Shown: positions 1 to 14,140, counted from the stretch's first letter. The stretch: 64,000 bases of DNA from Dioscorea cayenensis subsp. rotundata (GCF_009730915.1 NC_052473.1:17566100-17630099), one strand, 5' to 3'. Program-made: numbers and translations. Notes: generated by a model from the letters alone, not told the origin.

Positions 1-254
1 TTTAGATCAAGTAGTGAAGAATATATTCTATATTATAACTAATCTCTTGCAGCATGAATAGGTCTTTATGCTATCATTCAAATCAAGATTTATGATGCTG
101 CTTTTAGACAGTCCAACTGTCCACAAACAAAGACCTATGCTTCACATTTCCATTTCTTGAAAGACAGAAGAAAAATCCAATTCAATGATCACACATTTCA
201 TAGATTAATCTGATGCTCTATAAACAAGCAAAAGAAAAGATCAGTTTGGTTTAC

Positions 255-1213
255 CAGGGAAAACACGAAAATGAAGAGATGAATCAGTGACACCAGAATT
301 TTCTTCAGCAACAACCACATTAAATTCTCCAACTTGAATTGGAGTCAAAGAAATGTTCCAGTTAGTAGGATCACCATCAGTGTCTGCCGTGACACCAGAT
401 ATATATGAACTGTTTCCTTTCTTCCCATTCACAGAGAGGGAAAACTTGAATGCATATCTACCAGGAACAAAGCTTCCATTTTGTAAGGAATGATCTAATG
501 GCCTAATCTTGATAATTGCAATCTCACCTGCTTGATACTCCCTCTTATCATTTAGCCAGCTAACAATATAACTAGGTAAAGGCAATTTATCTCCCAGGCC
601 TGAATATGAAGCAAATATAAAATTACTGCAGAATCAATACAAAAATCAAATTTGATATAATTCATCATACAATCACTATTCATAGTAATTAAAAGCACTG
701 AGAGAAAGAAATAATCTTTTTACTGAAATGACATGCATAAGAAAACAAACCTAAACCTAAATAGATATAAACAAAGAAATTTGCCAGAACAACACATCAA
801 AACTTCCTAATTTGTATATATATAACAGAAATACATAAAATTAGGTCTAATTACAGTACTCAATTTCACTTTATAGAGACAAGGTTGAGAGACAAAAGTA
901 AAATACTTCAATCCCAATATATCAAAACCATGATTTAATACAAACTCAATTAAAAAACACAAAAAGAATCATACTCAAAAACATGTCTTTTCTAATCAAA
1001 CAACAAAATGAAGGAAAATAACACCAAATTTACCACACTATGGGCATAAACATAAAAATTGCAACATTCCAACACTGAAATCAGATGGAAAACAGCATGC
1101 AATGAAAGGGCACAAGCGCCAATTGTCTGGGAACAAAATGTACCTCTTTTGGGGAGTGAAATCCATGAAGAAAACCCTAGAATCAGTGATAAAGCCACAG
1201 CAAGGAACTTCAT
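255..1213 (-). CDS. GEX2: GEX2-like gamete attachment protein, 5' two exons (partial)
   Basis: The first two coding exons of a gene that runs off the left edge are visible. Exon 1 (1213-1144) encodes a signal peptide beginning MKFLAVALSLILGF and ends at a GTACAT donor. Exon 2 (599-255) follows a TTCAG acceptor and ends at a GTAAAC donor. Both junctions are phase 1 and join in frame, giving GLGDKLPLPSYIVSWLNDK, then a filamin/Ig-like beta-sandwich with NSSYISGVTAD and a DSSLHFRVFPG end. This order and wording match my recollection of the N-terminus of plant GEX2, a sperm plasma-membrane protein with extracellular filamin repeats used in gamete adhesion. If the last donor is not used, translation stops four codons later at 241. 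The remaining filamin repeats and membrane anchor must lie left of position 1. The family call rests on one domain and the signal peptide. Confidence 0.72.
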
Positions 1214-1313
1214 TCCTTCAAAACTTGGTTTTTGGGAGCAGTATCAAGTGAGAGGGAGGGAAAACAGGGGAAGTGAAATAGTGGAGTGTATGATATACCT
1301 CTGGAAGTAGATA

Positions 1314-2539
1314 AGATTAAAGTGTACCCAAGTTTATAACCTTTGGATCTTCATCTAATGGATGAAAATTTGTAGCATTATTTTTTATATTTACATATTT
1401 TAATATAATTCACTCTCTGAGCTTTTACGAAAATAAAATTCTTCATTAAATCAAAAAATTCTCAAAAAAAAAAAGAATTCTTTCTTTTTTTTTAAGCATG
1501 TTATTAATTTAAAGCACCATTATTTTATCAATTAAAATTAGTTAAAATAAATTAAAATAGGTATATAAATTAAAAATAGAAAACAGGAAAATAAACAAAC
1601 CTCCATAATTAAAGTTACTTTTAATTAAAGCAAAATAATACAAAGAAATTTAGATGATGCAATAAGGGAAGTAGGGAACCAATTGTTTTTCACCATTATC
1701 CCATCTTTTTCATCTAAATTATATTTATATATTTATATATTTATATATTTAATTATGCTATAATTATTATTATTATTAATTTATTTCAATTTTTGATTCC
1801 ATGCTTTTTGTAGGCCCTTTTCTCTTTAATTATAGATAGATAATTATAAAAATACTAAAAAATTTGCATTAAATATGCCTTGCAAAATGTTAAAAAAAAC
1901 ATCATATCATTATTATGAAAACTTCCGACAAATTGTTAACCTACATATTTAAGAGAAACATAATACAAACATAAAGAATATTATTCACTTCTAACATATG
2001 ATATTTTATGAAAGAAACTTGATGTAGCATTAATTTATTTTTTAATAAATTAAATAAATTATAATTTTATTAAAAACAATGAGAGAACAGTTATGTAAAA
2101 TTATAACAGAAAAAAAAACAACGGAGGTAAAAGAAGCAACAATAAGATAAAAAAAAAACCAAAATTAATGAAAATGAGAGGAAGCCGCACAATTCTTCAG
2201 GAGTAAACAAAAGATTGAAATGAAACCAAAGTTCAAACGGAAAAAATACAAAAACCACCCAACCAACAATTTTTTATGGTTGATCATTCATCTTAGATTT
2301 TTGAAAAAGGTTAATAAAATCTTAGATTTTCTCTTTATGTAATTTTAATAAAACCCATAATTTATAATTTTTTATAAAGAAAATAAAATTAAAACTAAAG
2401 CTACTTTGCTAAAGAAGAGAATACCTGTAACACAAGAAAGAGCAATAAAGAAATAAAAAACAGTCTTTCCCTCCAAACAACCACAATACAAATACCTCCT
2501 CATTCTTATTCCTTCCCCTGTTCCTCCACCACAACAAAT
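1314..2539. other. Intergenic, divergent promoter region between GEX2-like and tetraspanin genes
   Basis: This AT-rich stretch lies between the divergently transcribed GEX2-like gene (minus) and tetraspanin gene (plus), so it must hold both promoters. I see A/T homopolymers and short TA-rich runs (1720-1790) but no coding region and no convincing TATA box at the expected distance of either start. Confidence 0.5.
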
Positions 2540-3441
2540 ATGGCCACCTCATTGAGCAGCAACTTGCTAATCATCATCAACCTCCTCACCTTCCTCCTCT
2601 CCATCCCCATCCTCTCCACCGGCATCGACCTCTCCTTACACGGCGCCACAAACTGTGACAAGTTTCTCCAAACTCCGCTTATCCTTATCGGAATTCTCCT
2701 CTTAGCCTCCTCCCTTGTTGGTTTTGTCGGTGTCTCTTCACGTAATGCCTTTCTCCTTTGGGTCTACCTATTCACCACCTTCATGCTCATCCTCGCTGCG
2801 CTTGTTTTCTCCGTCTTTGCCTTTGTTGTCACTAATAAAGGCGCTGGTGAGGCCGTCTCCGGCGCAAGGTTTTACGAGTATAAGCTTGGTGACTACTCTA
2901 ATTGGCTACAAAAGAGAGTGAGCAATCCAAAGAATTGGATGAAGATCAAGAGTTGTCTTCAAGACACAAAAGTTTGCAAGAGCTTACAACAAGCCAACCC
3001 TACCAAGGATGAGTTTTACAATAAGAATTTAACTCCAATTCAGGTATTTATTAACCGTTACTCTTGTTTTACGTGCAAATCAAACATATTATCTGAGCTC
3101 GATTCAATAAAATTTTATGTTGCAATGTTGTTTAGTCCGGATGTTGTAAGCCTCCCATTGAATGTGGATTCACATACCAAAATGCGACGGTTTGGGATAA
3201 ACCGAGCGGTTTCTCTGCATCAAATCCAGACTGCAATACATGGCAGAACAACGGATCGGTTCTATGCTATGACTGTCAATCATGCAAAGCCGGTGTCGTC
3301 GACTATCTCAAGACTCACTGGAAAAAGGTTGCCACCATTAACATCATCTTCATAGCTCTCCTTATCATCGTCTACACTATCGGTTGCCATGCTTTCAGAC
3401 GTGTTCGAACAGAAAGGTTTTTTGACAGATATATGATATAG
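2540..3441 (+). CDS. Tetraspanin (TET7/8/9-type), two exons
   Basis: Exon 1 is 2540-3043 (168 codons, donor CAG|GTATTT) and exon 2 is 3136-3441 (acceptor TTTAG). Joined in phase 0 they encode 269 aa, a normal length for plant tetraspanins. TM1 lies near residues 7-30, TM2 about 44-67, TM3 about 72-97, and TM4 close to the C-terminus (TINIIFIALLIIVYTIGC). Between TM3 and TM4 is the large extracellular loop, with the plant tetraspanin signature SGCCKPP starting at residue 169 just after the splice junction, and further Cys residues (ECGF, PDCN, LCYDCQSCK) that would form its disulfides. Tetraspanins organise membrane microdomains and, for TET8/9, mark exosome-like vesicles. The single intron just before SGCCKPP is the usual family position. 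The exact TET number cannot be fixed from sequence alone. Confidence 0.93.
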
Positions 3442-3527
3442 AATGTACTTTTCATTTCATTTATGCTTTGCTTTCATGCTGTAAACATGCAACAAATACC
3501 TATAAAATATCATGCAAATTGACAATC

Positions 3528-3549
3528 ATATATATATATATATATATAT
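3528..3549. repeat. (AT)n microsatellite
   Basis: An uninterrupted AT dinucleotide run lies between the convergent 3' ends of the tetraspanin and WAT1 genes. Similar runs of about 16-30 bp occur throughout the window, for example at 5565, 8160, 8916, 15000, 15650, 16560, 25709, 28195, 40620 and 54100. Confidence 0.9.
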
Positions 3550-3592
3550 GTAAAAATAGCATGCAATACATAGCAAAACTGGTGTATGCGCA

Positions 3593-5802
3593 TTAAACTT
3601 CGACTTGATTCTCAACATCATCAAGTTCTCCAACAAGCAAAGGTTTACTAAGATCGTTTTCGATGATTTCTTGTTGTGATTCGATTGATATTGGTATTAC
3701 TGCCGAATCATCCTTCAGCTCTGGCTCACTCTTCTTATTATATTCATTGGCTTTCCCCCATAGAACTATATACAATCCTAAAATAACTGCAATGCCACCT
3801 ACCAAGCTGAAAAATTAACAAATTAAGATTAAATTATTGACCATGAGTTTAATTAATTAACTCAGAAACAAAGAACAGTAATTAAGAAGAATAATATGTC
3901 ATTTGTGTATATATATACCTTCCTAAATGAATTGTCTCATTGAGCCACAAGAAACCCAAGATTGTAGTCATGATTGTTGAGAGTGGATTAAACAATGCTG
4001 AGAAGAGAGGTCCTCTGATTGCTATACTCCAAGATTGAAGATAAAATGTAACACCAGAGCCAAAAATTCCCTTATCACATGAATTAACAATCCGATTAGC
4101 ACGAAGAACCAAATAATGTTTTTGGTGATAAATCTTGTTCTTGTTTGATTAGAACTTACTGCAAATAAGCAACATCCAAGTTCAAAGAGTGATTTGATTT
4201 TCCATGCATTTATGTTCGGTTCAATCAAGACGGTGAGTATAGCGGATTGGAAGGTCGATAAGAAGCACATCCAAGCGGAGAGCGAAAGCGGATCAAGATA
4301 GTTCTTGCATATCGGAACCTATTTTATAAAAATAAAATTTCGTGATTGAATTGAAAATCTAACATGATGTCAGAACAGATACAATGAAATATTAATCATA
4401 GTACCTGAAGAATTAGCCAAAAAGACCAGCAACAAGTACTTCCCATAAGAAAAAGACAACCGATCATCCAACTTTCTTTCACTGATTGAAGAAGTGAAGA
4501 AAGTGTCAATAATTGTCGCAGTTGTTCATTAAGAAGTGTCGGTCCTTTGTACATGGCCATGCACATGGCTCCTCCGACGCATGCTAAAGTTCCTAAAATT
4601 TTAGCCATGCTTCTCAAGCTATTCAATTTTACTTTCTCCATTCTGCACAAATAACAAAGAAAAATATATATATCTATTATTATTTATTTTTTTTTGAAAA
4701 ATATGGACAAATTAACTATGAATTAAATCTTCGATCTATAAACTTTAAGGGAAATTAAATACCAACTCTCTTATTATGGGAGTTAGAACTCCCCTCCTAT
4801 CAGCTTAAACTTTTACGCTAAATAAAAAATATATATGGAGAATCATTGTATGGCTGACCTAACATAGACAAGATGGCAACACAAATTATGGTCCCAAATA
4901 TGAGTGGGGCTGAAAATAATATAGATATAGAAAGAAAGAATATAGATCTAGAAAAGCAAATGGTTGTACATAGGATTCAAGAGGTGGTGGATGAAACAGC
5001 AATACCACATGTTAGAGATCATTCATGTTCGTGAAGTAACAGTGTTCTTACAAAACATAACAATTCTAACATGGAAAAAACAATGAACCTTTCCCTTTTC
5101 TTTTCTTGGCAATAAGAATGACTTTAGAAGAAACTTCATGAAAGAAATAATACTGTAACTTAATCATGGAATGCTTGTTGCTTTTGAAAAATAGAATAAA
5201 GAAATTGAGGATGAGCATCTAAAGAATAAGAATATAAATAATTAAGAGCTAGTGAGATTAGTACCCAAAGAAAAGTGCCATGATAAATGTCACAGCTGGA
5301 ATGAGGTTTGTCATTGCAGTGGCCATTGATGAAGATGATAAATCCATTCCTTTGTAATACAAGTACTGGTTCAGTGTTGCACTGATACAAAATAAACAAA
5401 TTAAGCTTTACAAAGATTTCTTCAAAGATAGAGAGAGAGAAAGAGATAGCATAAATAATTACCCAACAAGAGAAGCAACAAACACCAAAGAAAATCCTTT
5501 GATTCCCAGAGCCAAATGATCAACTCTTCCCCTAAAAAGCTCATCAAATTCATGAGCATGAGATATATATATATATATATATAGAATTATGGACAAGATG
5601 TGGATACATACCTTCTAGAAAGAATAGAAATAGGAACAAGGACAAGAGTAGCAATGGCTTGTCTATAAACAACAAAGACCATGGTGTTCATTCCTTCAGT
5701 GAAAGCTTGCTTAGCTGAGAGAGCCATGCCAGCATAGATACACTGCACCACCACCATGGCTAAGACAGGCTTGCATCTTTCAAACCAGTTAGAGATAGCC
5801 AT
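3593..5802 (-). CDS. WAT1-related protein (nodulin MtN21 / EamA-DMT transporter), seven exons
   Basis: Seven exons splice cleanly: 5802-5612, 5531-5463, 5381-5265, 4642-4405, 4318-4160, 4070-3919 and 3806-3593. All have GT donors and AG acceptors and phases that agree, giving 379 aa. The start is ATG at 5802, giving MAISNWFERCKPVLAM; the upstream in-frame codon at 5817 is only TTG. Family landmarks are NWFERCKPVLAMVVVQ in TM1, VYRQAIATLVL in TM2-3, LNQYLYYKGMDLSS, TNLIPAVTFIMAL, and a second EamA half with PLFSALFNPLSTIMTTILG and WLNETIHLGR. This gives the ten-helix, two-EamA-domain layout. WAT1 and the UMAMIT relatives move auxin, amino acids or other small metabolites across vacuolar or plasma membranes; the substrate here cannot be inferred. 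The C-terminal tail is acidic and cytosolic. The exon 6 acceptor (GATAAG) has a weak pyrimidine tract. Confidence 0.93.
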
Positions 5803-5887
5803 GATCTCTCTAACCAAGTTAAGCTTCTCAAGAAGAAGAAGAAGATGATGATGACCAAAGGTGAGAGAAGAGGAACAACTTTAATGG

Positions 5888-5898
5888 CTTTATATAAG
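5888..5898 (-). promoter_or_regulatory. Putative TATA box of the WAT1-related gene
   Basis: On the minus strand the sequence reads CTTATATAAAG, about 86 bases upstream of the ATG at 5802. That is a plausible distance for a plant core promoter with a short leader. It is a motif match only. Confidence 0.5.
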
Positions 5899-8800
5899 AG
5901 GAGGAAAAGGAGAAGGATATATAGGAGTTCTAACTTAGCATGCATGTTATATTGATCCTTTGTTTAGCCTTCAACTTAAAGTAATTAAGGTTGCCACCTT
6001 TCACAAGAGATGTGGGTTCTCTCTAATCACTTTATTAGTTGGAATTTATTTTGATTTTTGCTATGCTGTCTTTAAAGTGTTCAAAGTCTTGTTGTGGGTC
6101 ATTAAGTGCAAATATTTTATTTATGTATGGCTGTAGTTTATTCATGCTTGTTTTTTTCTATGTCATGAGGAAGATTCTAGTTGAGAATATAAATGATATG
6201 AGAGGCTGTGACACATGTGACATGTCCAACTAACAAATATTGGTAAAAAGGGTTGAATTATTGTCATTCTTTTGATTGAGTTATTAATTCTAATGTGCAG
6301 TTTTCTTTTTTGGTTTTTTTACTTATAATATTGAGTCTGGAAAATTGATTAAAAAAAAAACCCTTGACAGAGGACATATACATCCTTTTCAAATTTTACT
6401 ATCACAAAAAAAAATCTCTTTCAATTTTCCCAATAACCAAGAATTATTTATGTTTTAAAAACATTTCTTTTTTAATTCACTTGTAGTGTTGTGCCTTTGT
6501 TATTTACGGGAGAGATAAATAATAGTATTCGGACAGGAGACATAAACATTGAAATAATTCTCCAACTTTTTTTAAAAAAAAATTTTCAAAGACCAAATTA
6601 TAAGTTTGAAAAAATAAAAATACTCTCAATTTATATGAACATATCGAAATAATATAATTAATAAAATTATTAATAATGTATATACATGATGCGTGGTTCA
6701 CAAATCAATTTTCACATTAAAACAATTAGTGATATACCTAATGAAATTATTAATATGTATATAAATAATAGAGTTAAAATGACTAAAAATTAAACGCTAT
6801 ATGAATTGAATTACTAAAAGCATACTTGGTGGACAAGATACATAAGATTAAATATGATAAGTTATCATATATCTCTTGTTTAATGGGTAAATTAACAAAA
6901 ATATGATAAAGTTTACTATAGGGTTAGAAACACGAAGGATGTAATAAAAAAATAAATGTATTTTTTTTACCTTCATACCTGCGTATCTCACACCCTCCTC
7001 GCTGCCTTCCTCATTTACTCTCTAGTGCATAACTTAGGCAGGATAATCCTTAACTCATGTGCTATTTATGTTAAATTATCCTTGAGTTTAGCCTCTTCAT
7101 CATGTAAGGAAGTTAGAAGATTTAAGTATATATAAACGAATTTAGATTTGATTGTTTGTTTTTCTAGATAAAATCGTATCTCTGAATTTATATCTCATTT
7201 AATTTCATTTTCTCTTTTGATTTTATGTTTTTATTTTTTATGGATTTTTGGATTGATTTAGCAAAGAATTTTTCAGCAATTTATTTAATATAATATTAAT
7301 AGATTCTTTTTTGGTAAATTGCATTTGATGATATTAGGAAACTTTCATGATATTGGGAATTTTTCATGGTAAAATTGTGCCCTTTGTCTTATTAAATGAT
7401 TTTGGTTTTTTTTTACATAGAAATTTCAACCACACAAGAATTTATAAAAAAAAAAATTTAGTAATCGAAGTGGTTTATCCACCTTTTAAAAAAAGATTTT
7501 ATAGAAATTAATTTTGTAATTACAATGATTTAGAAATTAATTTTTAAATGTTTATATATATTTAATAATTTACATATTTTTAATCACACAAATACAATAT
7601 TTTGTTAATTTTAGAAAAATTACGCAGATTATTTGGATTTTTTGCACATAATTTATTCAACACAATTAATATATATTTAAACTTGCGCCTAAAGATGGAA
7701 AAAAGAGAAAGAAAAAAATTGATCGAGGGGTAAAATAGTAAATTTATAAAAATAAATTTTTGAGATGTATTTTAGAAAGAAATGGTCTATGTCAGATACT
7801 ATCAAATGTACATGTCATTTACTTTTTTTAAAAAAAAAATTTGCACTACATGACAATGTTGATAATTTTATAATTATATTTATATAAATATTTATTTATT
7901 CATTTCATGTAAATAAAGTTTCACATCTAATAAGAATATATAAAAAAATATTTTTTATTAATTAATAAATTAGTTTTTTCATGTATTTGTCCTAAAAAAT
8001 TGATTGATTCACTGTTGGTGAACCACAAGGCAAGGTTGTCTATGCTAGCAAGATGTTTTCATTAATTATTTATGATTAGATCAACATTCATTAATTAACC
8101 TAATTATAGTGACTTCTCTTCGTAATTGAGTAGAAGCTTCTGATAATATTTTTGTTATATATATATATATATATAAATAAAGTTTTGCTTGCTAAATGGG
8201 AAAAGTGTCCACAAAAGAGACTGATCACATGACATAATTATTATGTGTATCAAGAGAATGAAAAATAAAAACAATAATGGCATTTACAACATATTAGTAC
8301 AGGGTCCCGTGCCCGGATGATGACTAGAGTCAAATCCTAGCTATGTCATGGTAAGCGCAAGCTGGTTTGAATTGATTTATGGAGAGCCGATAAATATATT
8401 TTTATAAGTTAAGTACTTCTAAATTTAAAAAAAAACATATTTGTATTGATTTTTTTGCATACTTAAATAGCTGATCATGTGGTACTTATAGGAAAATCAC
8501 TTTTCAGAAGTTGTTTTAAATTATGAAATTACTAAGTTAATCTTATGCAATAAAGAATTTCTCCTAATTTTTTCACAGCCCTATTGTTGTTGTTGTCATT
8601 ATTAATAGTAATTGCTATGTTTCAACGCATAATAGTTGAGATATTTCAATAACTCAATGAAGATCATTTTAGTAATTTGACATTTGAAAAAGTCCTTAAA
8701 TACAAATTCAAACAACTTCACAAATATAAAACTAATTCTGCGTTAATTTATCCAAATATAAAATATAAATAAGAGTTTAACTTATTCTGACAAGCACTTT

Positions 8801-11800
8801 ATTTGAAAAGTTATTCTATCAACCGGAAATTTTTTTTTTTTTTAAGTCAATCCAAACAAGTTTTTAAAAAGATTGCGTATTCCTTGGCACGTGGTTTATC
8901 CACATCTGTATAAATATATATATATATATATATATATTTTTGCGTAAAAAAAAGTAATTATGATTCAATCATTTTTTTATTAAAAAAAATAGAAAACTAC
9001 ATAAAAAATTATGTATGTATTTTAAAAACAATATATATTTTTTTATAAGTACATAAATTATTAAAATGTAAACAACACATTAAAAAAATTATGATGTAAA
9101 TATTATATTATACATTAAAATACATAGTCCAAAAATAAAAATAAATAATAAATAATAAACAACTTATTAAGAAGGTCAAAATAAGTCAGATATAAGAATA
9201 TAAATTGCACTTAAACCATGTTTTTAATGTTGATTATATTTATTCCATTACTGTTATATGTTGTTGGCATATCATTAAAACATATTTATGAAAACCCTAC
9301 AATTTAACCATATATAAAAAAAGTTATTACCGTAACTTGAATTCCAAGTTGATTATTACCTGTCGTATGAAACAAGATAATGAAAATGAGAACCTTTCAA
9401 AATAGAAAATAATATTTATTTAACTAATATAAGATTATTATTATTATCTCTAAAACAAAGGAATAATTACAGTGATTAAAAAATAAAACATTTTTTAACA
9501 AAAATCATGCAAACATTGATTTTATTATAAATATAATAAATATTTATCCACATTTATTTCATGGTTTCTAGCCTCTTATAGCTCCTTCACAGCTCATACT
9601 GCCATATGCTTTTATTTTCGCATTTGTTTAGATTCATACTCTACTGACACGGTGAGAGATTTTTATCTTTATCTTCTCATATACTCTTTTATTGATAAAG
9701 TTGTAGTTTATCGCGTTTTATTTCATATAATAAATATTTATGATATACTTGTTATTTATTAATTATAGGTCTAGCTACATCTACATCCATATTTAATAAT
9801 TTTATTTAAGTAAATAATTTATCGATCTAAACTTTTAATTAAACTAATATATAATCATAATTAAGAAATTAGAGAACATATTAACAAATATATATATATA
9901 TATATATCATCTAGCATGACTTTTGTCACATTGAATTCAAGTTGTTCATGATAATAACAGCTATTTTGATATTATTATTGTAAACGATGCGTTGAAGATT
10001 AATACATATAATATTATGATACATATAAAAAAAATAATTATAAAAACAAGCATGAGAAAATTATGCTGAATTAATTAAGTGTTAAGCATGATAATTAGGA
10101 CGGTCCATGCACGAATAAACACAAAGTTAGGTCAATACATTTGCATGCCATATGAACTAAAGATATATATATATATAGTCCTTCCATCTAAAAAAAAAAA
10201 TAATTTGGGTTGGCTCATGCAAAATTGTCCTAGTTGTCTCAAAATTGTCCTAGTTGTCACATTATGTCATTATAGGTATTTATAAACTTTCGAATTATTG
10301 AAGACAATGTGCTAAGCTTTGCTTTGTCCTTATTGGACCATATCTCTCTCTCAACAACTTGGCCTTTTCTATTATAATTATTGTTACATAAAATATATTG
10401 GTGGCGAATATGAGGAACTAAGGCATCATTTTAGCACAAGAACAAACTTGAAAGGCAACGTAATAACAATTAAGCAATTAAGATAATTGACTTTTATGTG
10501 AGAGATTAAGGGTTCAATTCTCTAACTCTCAATACATGGTTGAGATGACATTAGGATGTATATATGTGATAGCTTATTTATATTATAAAAAAAAATATTT
10601 AAACAACAAGATAAAAAAAATTTGTGTGTATGTATATATATTTTTAAAATTAAGTATGTTTTTATTTTTGTAGTCAATATTAGCAAATATAGAGATGGCT
10701 AATTAGTTTAGGTTATTAGAAGATTGTGCTTTAATTATAAAGATTTTTTTTTTTCAATTTTAAATTGGAGCAATAATACATAAGATGTAATGATTAATTA
10801 TTAAATTAAAATTTTTATTTTTAAAAAAATTGATTCAAGTTGCCGTAGAGCATTTGGATGAATTTTATAAACTAAAAAGATATATTATTGAAATATTTAA
10901 AATAATAATAAAGAATAATTAAATTATTTCAAAGGATATATAGCTCCAAAATTTCACAGTCGATGTATTTTAGAGCAAAATTTCAAATAGTAATAATAAT
11001 AATTAAATAACAGTATATCATGTCACTTTTCATGGATCTGTATGAAGATTCAATGATGATTATTCTCCAGTAATATCAAAATGAAATATCAGTGGTGAAT
11101 TTATTTATAACAAAATATTATTTAGACACTGAAAATAAAAAATAATAATAAATTTATGAAATAATTCCAAATTCAAATACCATTCACAATTAATTAAAAT
11201 TTTAGAAAATATGACCGAAAAATTATGTCACCATCAAAATGGGAAATCATAAAATAATTTTTCTTTTAAAAAACCATGTATTTAAATATCATTTGCTTAT
11301 TAAACCACATATACTCAAAATCATTGAAATATATATATACTGTTTTCCTGTTCTATTTGTTCATCTCTGATTTGTACGATTTTTGTTTTTAATACGATTA
11401 TGATTTATTCATTTTATCAATATATAAAGAAAAATAAAGAAAGAGTTAGATGAAAGGAATCAGAGTATATCAGGAAGATTCAATAGAAAAGATCCCTTGA
11501 TTGAGATAGAAAATAACATGACACCAAGAAATAATAGAAAACATATGGCTGGCATGCATGATCACTTTCACATTGATGACCACCTTGAGACCACTTCCTT
11601 GTAAACAATATTAACAAGAAGTACTCAATGAAGGAGGCTAATCAACTAGCTAGTTGAACATGCATGAAATGACAAGAGCTCTATTATTGTACCACCATTG
11701 CATTTTTTTTTAATGAGAAAATCTCCATCTAGGATTCACGTCCACATGCATTCCTTGTGAACCAAAATATAATAAAAAAGATAATTAATCAAATTTAAAA

Positions 11801-13980
11801 ATTCAAGCCAAAGGGCATATGGTCTCCAAGCACTTGTTCCACCTCAAAAGAATTGGTTGAAATTGGTTTGTAGAATATTTATTGTCTAAGTTCAAAAAGA
11901 GTTAGATGTACGTAGTTATATCAAATGTCTCGATTATGAATATAGACTTGCAGGTTAATCTCTGTATTGACGTAGAGTTGAGGAGTTGAGGGGTGGGGAT
12001 ATACAAAAGTGTGGTTTTCAGTTTTACATAAAAATAGAGAGTTTATTATGTTTTTAATTAAGTGTTTTTCGATTATGAGAAAAGGGAAAACACCATTAAA
12101 AAGTGTTTTACTGGTGTTAGCTACTTAGGAAATGAAATAATCGATTTATTTGGACTCTTTGTCATGCATAAAAAGTATATATATTTTAAAATCATATGTC
12201 TACAAAAGTTCAATACTTAAACTGATCATGGATAAAATTGCTGTTTATATTATGTGGGTGATTTTTCAGATAAAAGCTAATCAGGTTTTATTTCTTGTAA
12301 GTTAACGGCAATTTATTTATTGACGTAATAACAAATCAAATCACATAGGTTAAAAACGTAAATCTCTATAATGACAAGGTCAAATCACATGAGTTTTCCA
12401 TGTACATATACATACATCATGATGATGATGATATCATAGACAATCACATCCACCTTTTGGGTTTTTAATTTCACCAACTACTCGTGCCTAACAATCATAA
12501 TCCATATTTCTTTCGAGGTTCTTCTTTAAAACAAAATAATGAGATGAAAGAAATATTATAATGTATGAGTGTATGTATATATATACACTAGTAAACACAA
12601 ATACTAATGGATGGCACAAGGTGTAATATGCATTCAATCAAGCCTTGATTATATAGCAAATAGATTAGTAATTAATTAGCATCACTTGATGTAGATTTTA
12701 GAAATTAAGAATTCATTTATTGAGAAGTTACTTATAAGACCTTTACACTTGCATGTTTATCATTGAATGACAAGTTTGGGACGTGTAGATCTTATCTTCA
12801 TGCAATCTCTAAATATGAAGAAAGAAGTGCATTACTAGAACTCTTCTTCTCTAATTTTACTGATATTACTATTTATTAATTATTTGAGTCTATATCCATG
12901 AAACTTTTAATTAATTAGTCCATATATAGCTTAATTATCACGCCATTCATACCTTTATATATAGCTTATTTGTCATGAAAAATTTAATTATTTAATATTT
13001 CGGTGTGTTGGGTTGTGGAGTAATTATGTTTTAAAATTTTAATGTGACAATTATTACATTATCGTCACACTATTATATATGATAACATCTAATTATTTTC
13101 CCATATATTTTTAAGACCACAGGTTGAATTATATAAATTATTTTGTCCGTTCAAAATTTTACTTTAAATTTCTATTTTTAAATTATAACAATATACATAG
13201 CTAAACTAATGAATATACAATTCGAGCTTATAATTCTCTACTAAATTCATTAAATTGATGCATAAAACTATGTTAATGAATATAAAAAATACAACAACCA
13301 TTAGTAATATTAGTTATTAATTAATTAAATGATAGGGAAAAATTCATGCTCAAAATTTATACATTTTTTTTAAAAGAATTATCAATAACCGAAATTTCTA
13401 AATAAGAATCAATAGAGTAAAAAGAATCAATAAACTTGTATAATTACGTTTCATCTTATTAGATCAATCTTATACAACATAACATCGCTTTAATTAATCA
13501 ATGTTTATTACATGTATATATTTTCTTAAAAAAAATTAAAACTAAAGGTTTTCGTTAATTTATTAGAATATAAATAGATGTAACAATAACATGGTTTTGC
13601 CATATCAACGATATTATAAAGTTTTATCATTTAAAGACCATAGGCCTTTGATTCAGCAATATTGGCCTCACTTTGTAAAATTTGGTCTACGGAATTTTAT
13701 CTGAGTTGGAAATGCGTAAAATGCAGTAGTGCTAAAAATCCCTGGTCGTGCGAGTGAACTTACACCCAATCCCTGTGTTAGCTGGGTAAAGGCATACAAG
13801 CGAATTGCATATACCCTTAATTGTATATACCCTTGCCGCATTTGTTAAAATAAATAAAAAAAAATTATCATTTAAACTGTGGTTGATATATTATCTCATT
13901 CTTAGGACATGAACCATTATTTATGCCTTTAATTGGGACACACACAATTTAAATAAATAAATAAATAATGGACCAATTTC

Positions 13981-14140
13981 CATTTTGGCCCAGCAGCACA
14001 GCCCAACACTAACTTGGCCTAGATGGCCCAAAGTCCAAAAATGAATATATATGTATATATATGATATATATACATTTTGGCCCATCAGCACGGCCCAACA
14101 TTAACTTGGCCTAGATGGCCCAAAATCCATTAACGTATGT
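13981..14140. repeat. Tandem duplication with GGCCCA/TGGCCC motifs, period about 92 bp
   Basis: Two adjacent copies share CATTTTGGCCCA(G/T)CAGCAC(A/G)GCCCAACA(C/T)TAACTTGGCC followed by TAGATGGCCCAAA. They begin at 13981 and 14073 and are separated by a TA-rich spacer. Each copy carries several GGCCCA cores. The GC-rich blocks stand out against the AT-rich surroundings and differ at only a few positions. Confidence 0.85.
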
